From Candidatus Heimdallarchaeota archaeon (lineage in GTDB: Archaea; Asgardarchaeota; Njordarchaeia; Njordarchaeales; JAMOTR01), in assembly GCA_027068385.1 (NCBI GenBank), contig JAMOTR010000083.1:1-19718 (forward strand): DNA of 19,718 bases. The letters are read 5' to 3'. Positions 14,145-19,718 of this stretch are shown here, one piece after another. A program made the translations under genes and the position numbers. Positions within the stretch are counted from its first letter, which is position 1. Each line of letters starts with the position of its first letter. The notes beneath the pieces were generated by a model. It did no database searches, was not told where the DNA came from, and worked only from the letters and a program-made list of their open reading frames with translations.

Positions 14145-15260
14145 TCAGGGCGGTAACCTATTTTCTTCACGCATTTCCTCTAAGAGGCGAAACTTCCTCT
14201 CCAAGTAATTTATTACATACGCTAAACCGTATCTAGCGAAGCTCTGTTGTTCCGCTTTCCTACCGATCTTTAACCGCGTGGAGATCTGATCTTGATAGAA
14301 CTTATGCTGATAACGCGGATCCTTCCTTAGGTCCTTAAGGCGTTTTTTATCTATCTCGGAGAGCTTATCGCTCGGTAGCTTATACTCTTGAATATCCGTG
14401 GCCCGTACTCCCATCCGTATAGCCTTAGGCGTAGCTAATCCGGGAACGTGAGCGGCGTGAGCGGAGCCGTATTTGATCACCATAGCTATATGCATTCCCC
14501 GAGGATCACCGTCCGTGAATATGTACACCGGAAGTCCGAGCTCCTCGTTTAGGCGCTTAATGAAACGCCTCGTAGCCCTAGGGGCCTGCCCTCCCAAGTG
14601 TATAAGTATAGCGTTAAACCTCTCGTGAGCGCGCTCCTCGATAAGCCTAGAGAACATACCTCCGCTTTCTATAGCTATCACGCGCTCGATGTCGTAGCGA
14701 CCGTTATGTTTCTCCTTTAAGCTCTCCTTTATGAAGCGCGCTGTGGTGAGCTTAGGTCCTATAGCGATGCCGTCCTCGATCACGTCGAGCCTCAAGCGCT
14801 TAGTCTCATGTCCTTCAGTGACCTCTACCTCGAGCGGCCCGTATACGAAGGAGCGCTCTTCCGGGAATATATGAAAATCCTCGCGCGGTACGTCTAGGAG
14901 CGTCTCTAAGTCCATTATGCGCTCGTTCGATTCCTGTTGATCCTTAAAGAACACACCATAAGCTTCCCCTTGATAGTACGTTTCTCTAAGCGTCGCGGTC
15001 TTTCCCCGCCTTATTAGCTCCGCCACGAACATAGCTATCCGGACCGTGTTCGCGAAGGCGCGTATCTGATTCATGTGCTTCGCGCTTCTCTCCGCGAACG
15101 AATCGGCTATAACGTACTCTCCGGACTCTTCGTCGTACACTATATTACTCGTCGACCTTTCCCGTAGCCTCAAGTAGGGCCGCCTACCTTCGGCTATCTC
15201 TTTCGATATCCACTCGCCTATATCCCTTAGACGCTTTAATATCCGCTCCTCGCGCGACAC
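14145..15260 (-). CDS. top6A: DNA topoisomerase VI subunit A (Spo11-like)
   Basis: Catalytic subunit of the type IIB topoisomerase that cuts both DNA strands for strand passage and decatenation; it works with ATPase subunit B as a heterotetramer. At 371 aa it has typical length. The winged-helix part carries the catalytic tyrosine in 'LRETYYQGEA' (Y95/Y96). The Toprim domain has E198 in 'IAIESGGMF' and D250/D252 in 'FTDGDPRGMH'. The GTG start at 15260 overlaps the last 25 bp of uppS, so the two are probably co-transcribed and translationally linked. No top6B lies adjacent, although A and B subunit genes are often neighbours in archaea; here the subunits must be encoded separately. The 3' end faces the M24 gene with a 1-nt gap. 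Confidence 0.97.
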   Translation of the reverse strand: MSREERILKRLRDIGEWISKEIAEGRRPYLRLRERSTSNIVYDEESGEYVIADSFAERSAKHMNQIRAFANTVRIAMFVAELIRRGKTATLRETYYQGEAYGVFFKDQQESNERIMDLETLLDVPREDFHIFPEERSFVYGPLEVEVTEGHETKRLRLDVIEDGIAIGPKLTTARFIKESLKEKHNGRYDIERVIAIESGGMFSRLIEERAHERFNAILIHLGGQAPRATRRFIKRLNEELGLPVYIFTDGDPRGMHIAMVIKYGSAHAAHVPGLATPKAIRMGVRATDIQEYKLPSDKLSEIDKKRLKDLRKDPRYQHKFYQDQISTRLKIGRKAEQQSFARYGLAYVINYLERKFRLLEEMREENRLPP

Positions 15261-16150
15261 TGAAGATAATTATGTGGGTATGATTTGAGGATAGCGCGGC
15301 TCCTAGAAAAATATAAGAGCTTTCTAAAGCCCGTTCTCCGACCTCGTGTTCGCTTCCCGAACCTTCTCTCGCGCTTTTGGAAGTCCCTTATAGCCCTCCG
15401 AATATCGAAGCGCCTGAGTTCAGGTAAGTATACCTCGATGAAGAAGAGCTCAGCGTAAGCGGATTGCCGTAATAAGAATCCCGATAGCCTCTCCTCGCCC
15501 GAGGTGCGTATGATCAGATCCACGTGATCGAGGTTAGGGTTATATAAGTGCCTCGAGATCGTATCCTCGTCGATTTCTTCAGGCTCTATTTCGCCCCTCT
15601 TAACCTTCTCCGCGATTTTCCTCACGGCATCTACGATCTCAGTGCGACCACCGTAGGCGATCGCGAGGTTTAGCTCCCCCTTATCATAATCCTTCGTGTG
15701 TTCCTCTAACTCGCGTATCTCCTTCTGAAGCCGATCGGGTAGTAATTCTATGCGGCCGATGGACCTGAAGCGTATCCTGTATTTATCTAATGTTCCCGTT
15801 TCCTTAAGCCTCTTGAGACCCCGAGATAACGCTTTGAATATTTCCTCTAGCTCCTCCTTCGAGCGCTTTCTTAAGTTATCGGTGGATAAGGCGTATAGGG
15901 TAACGCTCTTTACCCCTACGTCCCACAACCGCTCCAATAGCGACTCTACCTTTCTAGCTCCCCGCATATGAGGATCCTTTACTCCGTATTTCCTCCCGAA
16001 ACGCCTGTTTCCGTCCAATATTATACCGACGCTATGAGGCACGGGCTTCTTCCTTATTTTACGCCACAAATACCGATCGTATAGCCTATAAATGGGGCCT
16101 AAGATGGATAAACGGATGAGATGGCTCCTCACGCGCTTCGGGAGTAACAT
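15236..16150 (-). CDS. uppS: cis-Prenyltransferase (undecaprenyl/polyprenyl diphosphate synthase)
   Basis: Membrane-associated enzyme that condenses isopentenyl diphosphate units in cis to make the long polyprenyl diphosphates used as lipid carriers for protein glycosylation. It is 304 aa. The archaeal-type N-terminus ('LGPIYRLYDRYLWRKIR') precedes the active-site motif 'GIILDGNRRF' with D46. 'TLYALSTDNLRKR' follows, and the C-terminal diphosphate-binding segment 'IIRTSGEERLSGFLLRQSAY' lies near 213-232. The usual end, 'QKRERRFGKR', is followed by a further basic tail of about 37 residues that runs over the top6A start; archaeal homologues are normally shorter, so the tail may be lineage-specific. 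A TATA-like CTTTATCC (16169-16177) is about 23 nt before the ATG. Functionally it would supply carrier lipid for GT-C enzymes such as the candidate at 3942-5015. Confidence 0.94.
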   Translation of the reverse strand: MLLPKRVRSHLIRLSILGPIYRLYDRYLWRKIRKKPVPHSVGIILDGNRRFGRKYGVKDPHMRGARKVESLLERLWDVGVKSVTLYALSTDNLRKRSKEELEEIFKALSRGLKRLKETGTLDKYRIRFRSIGRIELLPDRLQKEIRELEEHTKDYDKGELNLAIAYGGRTEIVDAVRKIAEKVKRGEIEPEEIDEDTISRHLYNPNLDHVDLIIRTSGEERLSGFLLRQSAYAELFFIEVYLPELRRFDIRRAIRDFQKRERRFGKRTRGRRTGFRKLLYFSRSRAILKSYPHNYLQCRARSGY

Positions 16151-16220
16151 ATATAATATTAACTAAGCGGATAAAGGAAAAATCGGTCAAATTTGAGATT
16201 CGAGCGGGCGTCATGCAAAA

Positions 16221-16227
16221 ATTAAAT
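16221..16227 (+). promoter_or_regulatory. TATA-like box of the DUF211 gene
   Basis: ATTAAAT is centred 25 nt before the GTG at 16248, which supports that GTG as the start of a leaderless mRNA. The 97-bp gap with uppS also holds the uppS box at 16169-16177. Nothing else is seen in it. Confidence 0.5.
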
Positions 16228-16247
16228 CATAAACTCTAGATGCTATC

Positions 16248-16553
16248 GTGTCGGAAGATGATGACCATCAGGTCTTAATAAAGAGGCTAGTGCTAGACGT
16301 ATACAAGCTCAAGAATCCGCCCATCTATGAGTTAGCCGTGATCTTAGCCGAGAACGTTCCGAACATTAAGCGCGTAATTTTCGAGAGAGTGGAGACGGAC
16401 GAGAATACGGAAGTGGTAAAACTTACTGTGGAAGGGCCCGATTTAGACTTATACGATATAATGGATGAGTTAAAGAAGTATGGAGCGACGGTAAGGTCCG
16501 TAGATCTTGTAGAAGCCGTCGTCGTGCGAATTTTTTCGGAAAAATCACGCTAA
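16248..16553 (+). CDS. DUF211 family small protein
   Basis: A 101-aa protein matching the archaeal DUF211 (PF02680) pattern by eye: 'IKRLVLDVYKLKNPPIYELAVILAE' at the start, then 'TEVVKLTVEGPDLDLYDIMDELKKYGATVRSVDLVEA'. The family folds as a ferredoxin-like alpha/beta domain and forms oligomers; its function is unknown, and metal or small-molecule binding has been suggested. The GTG start is supported by the box 25 nt upstream and by the family N-terminus. It is monocistronic, divergent from uppS, and its last 9 bp overlap the convergent eS26 gene. The N-terminus carries an acidic 'SEDDDH' extension. Confidence 0.88.
   Translation: MSEDDDHQVLIKRLVLDVYKLKNPPIYELAVILAENVPNIKRVIFERVETDENTEVVKLTVEGPDLDLYDIMDELKKYGATVRSVDLVEAVVVRIFSEKSR
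16530..16545. terminator. AT-rich inverted repeat at the DUF211/eS26 convergent junction
   Basis: ATTTTT (16530-16535) and AAAAAT (16540-16545) form a perfect 6-bp inverted repeat around TCGG. It places a T6 run on the plus strand and a T5 run on the minus strand right at the facing gene ends, which suits a two-way terminator. It also encodes the end of the DUF211 protein, so it may be coincidence. Confidence 0.35.
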
Positions 16554-16877
16554 GAATATGTCCCCCTGAGGCTTCCTCTCATCCTTAGGCCTAATCTTAA
16601 TGATGTGATGATGTATCGCACACGAGATACAATAGTAGCGGACTTCCCTCTTTACCGGTATGTACGGAGGTATCACGAACTCCTCCCCGCGCTCCTGAGC
16701 CTCCTTCATCTGCCTTTCGATCTCCTGTCTTATCTCGGGCGGGACTAGCGGGACTAATACGGTCCTCTTTATAGCCTTATCTTCCGGTATAACACGACCG
16801 CAGATAGAGCATTGAACATATTTTACACGTCCTTTCTCTCCTTTCCTTCTACCGGCATTCTTCCTTTTCTTAGGCAT
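16545..16877 (-). CDS. rps26e: 30S ribosomal protein eS26
   Basis: Small-subunit ribosomal protein near the mRNA exit channel and the 3' end of 16S rRNA. It is 110 aa. The start 'MPKKRKNAGRRKG' is the family signature, as is 'GRVKYVQCSICGRVIPEDKAI'. The zinc ligands are C23, C26, C83 and C86. Between the second strand and 'RYYCISCA' there is a longer charged segment (about residues 48-66, 'IRQEIERQMKEAQERGEE') than I recall for other archaeal eS26 proteins. A TATA-like AAAATAA (16901-16907) inside the end of the upstream thiolase gene is about 26 nt before the ATG, so eS26 can be expressed on its own besides any read-through. Its presence points to a TACK-group archaeon. Confidence 0.95.
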   Translation of the reverse strand: MPKKRKNAGRRKGEKGRVKYVQCSICGRVIPEDKAIKRTVLVPLVPPEIRQEIERQMKEAQERGEEFVIPPYIPVKREVRYYCISCAIHHHIIKIRPKDERKPQGDIFLA

Positions 16878-16900
16878 ACCGTTAACGTAAGCGAGCGAAG

Positions 16901-17764
16901 TTATTTTGACGTTTTCTCGTTTTCGTTTTTTCTCGCCTTCTCTTCTAGCCTCCTCTTTAACGCACAGAACGTGCAGATCTCCCTATCCGGACTCGTAGGA
17001 CCGCCGCATATCTTACACCTATTTAGTACCTCCTCGCGCTCCTGAGGACAATACGTCTTTATGAACCTAATCATTCCCTTCACTAGGCCCTTAAGCCCTC
17101 CAGCGTATAGCTCATCGAACTTCCGCATAAGCTCCTTTAGGGCGAACCTCTTAGCGTCCGTCTTCTCGAAGGGGCACCTCTTTTTAGCTACCGGAAGGTA
17201 GTTTCTCTTTACATATTCCGCGGTCTCGCGCTCCGAGATGTAGAACAAGGGTTTGAGTTTCGCGGCCATGATTCCGGGGACGCCCTCACGATACGGCTTC
17301 ACCTTAGGGACGAGCTCTATGTGTCCGCTCATGAGGTTCTTTATGAAGAACATGAGCGAGTCCTCGAGCGTGTGGCCGGTAGCGATTATTGGGATCCCGT
17401 GTTCTATCGCGTAGCGATTCATGATCCGGCGCTTAGCGATTCCGCAATCCGAACAAACGCGCCTACTGTTATCGAGCTCCGCTACCTCTAGTATATCGAA
17501 GCCCAAGTAATCCTTCAGACGCACTATTACGGGCTCTAAACCCAATAACTTAGACACCTTCTTTACGGTCTCCGCCCGCTCTAAGTGAGACTCGTGTTCG
17601 GATAAGAGTATATGGAAAGGTATCACGTCGTAACCAAGAGTAGCTAGTATATGTAGCATCGCTACGGAATCCTTCCCTCCGCTTACGGCCGCTAGGATCG
17701 TCTTCTCTCCCGGTCTTATATCTAAGGAATACAGTAATCCCCTCACGCGATCGACGATATTCAT
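16901..17764 (-). CDS. TtuA/TtcA-type tRNA sulfur-transfer PP-loop ATPase
   Basis: Adenylates a tRNA base and inserts sulfur in its place; the family includes TtcA (s2C32), TtuA (s2T54) and Ncs6 (s2U34). From the ATG at 17764 it is 287 aa. The PP-loop SGGKDS is at 28-33, the cluster-binding cysteines are C104 and C107 ('VCSDCGIAKRR') with C197 ('KKRCPFE'), and a C-terminal zinc ribbon has C250/C253 and C264/C267. The N-terminal CxxC ribbon of characterised TtuA proteins is missing: the protein starts directly at 'MNIVDRVRGLL'. Longer in-frame starts (17788, 17899) would lie within the Lhr gene and add no family residues. The chosen ATG is 4 nt after the Lhr stop, so the two genes are likely one transcript. 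Which nucleotide is thiolated cannot be decided; TtuA is the closest match by layout. Confidence 0.88.
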   Translation of the reverse strand: MNIVDRVRGLLYSLDIRPGEKTILAAVSGGKDSVAMLHILATLGYDVIPFHILLSEHESHLERAETVKKVSKLLGLEPVIVRLKDYLGFDILEVAELDNSRRVCSDCGIAKRRIMNRYAIEHGIPIIATGHTLEDSLMFFIKNLMSGHIELVPKVKPYREGVPGIMAAKLKPLFYISERETAEYVKRNYLPVAKKRCPFEKTDAKRFALKELMRKFDELYAGGLKGLVKGMIRFIKTYCPQEREEVLNRCKICGGPTSPDREICTFCALKRRLEEKARKNENEKTSK

Positions 17765-17768
17765 TGCT

Positions 17769-19718
17769 CTACTCAAGGAGATACTCATTAAGGATCGTTC
17801 GGGACTTAAAAAGCGACTCGAGTTTCTTAAGATCCTCGCGTAGCATGTATTGAAAATCGAGCTTAGGGACGAAATAGCCGTACACGACCTCCTCGTCATC
17901 TTTTATAGCCTCCGGTTCCACGTTCACGTAACCGAAGATCTCAGCGGGCGTGAGAGGGCCGAAGAGCCGGAGATACCTCTTTATCGCTATCCTCTCCGCT
18001 TCCTTTCTATTCATCTTTTTAGGGGGCTCGCGACGCTTGTACGCGGTCTCACCGTTCTTGAAACCGACGAGGACGCGCCGGAGAGTCTGAAGCCTATTAA
18101 TCATTACGCGTAGCCTTGCCTTAGGCATATCGAGCTCCTTAGAGAGCTCATCGAAGGTCTTCCGATCGTTTAGCTTCCTCAACACCTCCTTCTCTTCCTC
18201 CGTAGGCTCGCGATCGCGCCCCCGTATGGTATAATACACGGCATCGTATTCCCTAGATACCCGCGCGGTTCCATGTATCGGATGTCTCACGCTTACCACA
18301 TACCCCTCCTCGATGAGCTTTTGAATGTATTGTTTTATTACGCCTACGGACTCTATCGTAGATCTAATGATGGACGGCTCGTGTGCGGGGTCGATAAAGA
18401 ACGGGACGCCATATGAAAGAAGCTTCTTTACGCCCTTTTTTCCGTATAAGCGACGTACCTCGTGACGTCTTTCCTTATAGAAATTCTCCACGAAACTCAG
18501 CGGGAACTTAGGCTTCGGTAGTCCTAGTACGCTCTGTAGCTCACCGGAGGCGGCTAACGAGCGTATAATCCTATCGTATATCTTCTTCGCGGCCCTCTCG
18601 CGTTCCTTAGCTAGCGTGATGTCGCTAATTCCGGAGAGGATGAGATCCGTGGCGAACGCTGAGGGCGTTTCGGTTTCTATGTAGTAAACCTCGATGTCCC
18701 CTGATATTATCCCTTCGAGCACCTTCTTCGCGTCGTTGAGGTTCATATCTATGTACATGATCTCCCTAAGCGTCTCCCTAATGAGCGGATGATCGAGATC
18801 CCCAGCTTCTAGCATCACGTCTAGGATCATATCCGTGAGACGCCTCGGGTTTATGCGATAGCGCGAGATCTTCACGTCTATGGCCATCGAGCGGATCATC
18901 ACCTTGAAGAACTTTAGGCGGAACGATAGCGTCTTTATTAGATGATCCTCGAGGATCCTCTCTATCCCTTCCCTATGTATGTATTTGAAAATCCCCTCGA
19001 CGGAGCCGTATTCGGTTAAGATATCATCTAGGTCCTCCTTAGAGTCTAAGTATATCACGAAACCGTTATCGTTATAGGTTAAACGAACGCTTCCTAGGAC
19101 TTCTGATACCGCATAAGCGACGGCCGCCGATAGCGCTCTGTTCACGCGCCTACCGAAGAGGGCGTGGAACACTAGCGCGTATCCGTACCTCCCGTCTATA
19201 TCATAACGCGTGAGTTCCACGACGATCCTCTTATCCGTCGGCAACTTCCTCGTGATCGCCTTCTGCATCCTCACAAGCGTCTCTATGCGTTTCCTCACGG
19301 GCTCCCTGATGTATTTCTTAAAGTCTTCCGGCTCCTTACCCTCGTCGTATTTAGCTAGATACGATCCTATATCTAAAGATAGGTCGAACGTCCTCGGGAG
19401 CATCTCGCCTATCCGCGACGGTACCGTAGGTAATAGCGAGGGCGATGGTCTTACCACGACGATCCTCCTGTCCCATAATATACTCGTCACCTCATACGTT
19501 TGACCTCCTAGCACGATTACGTCCCCGGGTACTAGCTCAGCCACGAAGCGCTCGTCGAGCTCCCCTATCCTCCTTCTCCCGTGATACACCTTAAAGCGTA
19601 TGTTCTCTACTATAGCCCCGCTTTGAGCGCGTACTAAAGCTAGCGTGAGTTTTCCTTTGAGGTATATCTTCCCGTCCTTGATCTTAAGCCTAGAAACGCC
19701 GCGTTTAGCCTTTACTTT
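17769..19718 (-). CDS. Lhr-family ATP-dependent helicase, C-terminal part (5' partial)
   Basis: About 650 residues of the region downstream of the helicase core of a large superfamily 2 Lhr-type protein; the frame is open through the window edge (19718), so the ATPase domains are outside. Visible at its start are 'RAQSGAIVEN', a variant of the usual N-G-T-I segment, and then 'RIGELDERFVAELVPGDVIVLGGQTYEV', the signature of the Lhr beta-barrel region, followed by the winged-helix and helical bundle domains. The last 200 residues contain further helix-turn-helix-like pieces ('KTFDELSKELDMPKARLRVMINRL'). Lhr proteins unwind DNA or RNA-DNA hybrids and are linked to repair in archaea and bacteria. 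The GTG at 19589 is internal, not the start. The gene is followed 4 nt later by the tRNA thiolase gene. Confidence 0.9.
   Translation of the reverse strand, partial: KVKAKRGVSRLKIKDGKIYLKGKLTLALVRAQSGAIVENIRFKVYHGRRRIGELDERFVAELVPGDVIVLGGQTYEVTSILWDRRIVVVRPSPSLLPTVPSRIGEMLPRTFDLSLDIGSYLAKYDEGKEPEDFKKYIREPVRKRIETLVRMQKAITRKLPTDKRIVVELTRYDIDGRYGYALVFHALFGRRVNRALSAAVAYAVSEVLGSVRLTYNDNGFVIYLDSKEDLDDILTEYGSVEGIFKYIHREGIERILEDHLIKTLSFRLKFFKVMIRSMAIDVKISRYRINPRRLTDMILDVMLEAGDLDHPLIRETLREIMYIDMNLNDAKKVLEGIISGDIEVYYIETETPSAFATDLILSGISDITLAKERERAAKKIYDRIIRSLAASGELQSVLGLPKPKFPLSFVENFYKERRHEVRRLYGKKGVKKLLSYGVPFFIDPAHEPSIIRSTIESVGVIKQYIQKLIEEGYVVSVRHPIHGTARVSREYDAVYYTIRGRDREPTEEEKEVLRKLNDRKTFDELSKELDMPKARLRVMINRLQTLRRVLVGFKNGETAYKRREPPKKMNRKEAERIAIKRYLRLFGPLTPAEIFGYVNVEPEAIKDDEEVVYGYFVPKLDFQYMLREDLKKLESLFKSRTILNEYLLE

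Noticed and set aside
17765..17899. Long N-terminal extension of the tRNA thiolase
   Set aside because: It is antisense-free but wholly within the Lhr coding sequence in another frame and has no thiolase family features.
1..19718. CRISPR array, insertion sequence, integrase, toxin-antitoxin or known defence genes
   Set aside because: No regularly spaced direct repeats, transposase motifs or such proteins were found. The tRNA-Arg gene shows no adjacent duplicated 3' end to suggest an integrated element.

Overview
The window looks like a compact chromosomal segment of a thermophilic archaeon of the TACK group, probably Thermoproteota/Crenarchaeota. Supporting genes are the archaeal clamp-loader small subunit, topoisomerase VI subunit A, a KEOPS Cgi121-type subunit, ribosomal protein eS26 (found in TACK archaea and eukaryotes, absent from Euryarchaeota as far as I know), a DUF211 protein and an Lhr-type helicase. 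Many genes have an AT-rich TATA-like box about 23-27 nt before the start codon and no visible Shine-Dalgarno site, as expected for leaderless archaeal transcripts. Genus-level assignment is not possible by eye.

Layout. 1-1630 (+): C-terminal part of a beta-rich, sequon-rich protein cut by the window edge. 1559-2938 (-): M18 aminopeptidase, divergent from rfcS (2999-3973, +). Immediately after rfcS is a well-formed C/D box guide sRNA (about 3973-4027, +), antisense to the tail of the next gene. 3942-8545 (-): four co-directional genes, which in transcription order are an HD-domain (SAMHD1-like) phosphohydrolase, a secreted Ser/Thr-rich beta protein, a membrane-anchored multi-domain partner joined to it by an ATGA overlap, and a GT-C-like polytopic membrane protein. 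8631-11413 (-): membrane-anchored alkaline-phosphatase-superfamily phosphodiesterase overlapping an uncharacterised radical SAM gene. 11502-12371 (+): unknown all-helical protein. 12349-12771 (-): Cgi121-like gene. 12828-12905 (+): tRNA-Arg(CCT) with encoded CCA. 12998-14143 (+): M24 peptidase. 14145-16150 (-): uppS then top6A, overlapping. 16248-16553 (+): DUF211. 16545-19718 (-): Lhr C-terminal part (cut by the window end), a TtuA/TtcA-type tRNA thiolase, and eS26.

How parts fit. Several products serve translation and RNA modification: the guide sRNA, tRNA-Arg, the Cgi121-like protein, the thiolase and eS26. A second group belongs to the cell surface. The secreted beta protein with its anchored partner could be an extracellular filament pair, the GT-C protein and UppS fit lipid-linked glycosylation, and the sequon-rich ectodomains are likely glycosylated.

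Coding density is very high. No non-coding stretch exceeds 300 bases. Four of the five convergent gene junctions overlap and the fifth has a 1-nt gap. I see no CRISPR array, insertion sequence, integrase or recognisable defence system. The least expected item is the C/D box sRNA; the most open-ended is the secreted beta-protein operon.
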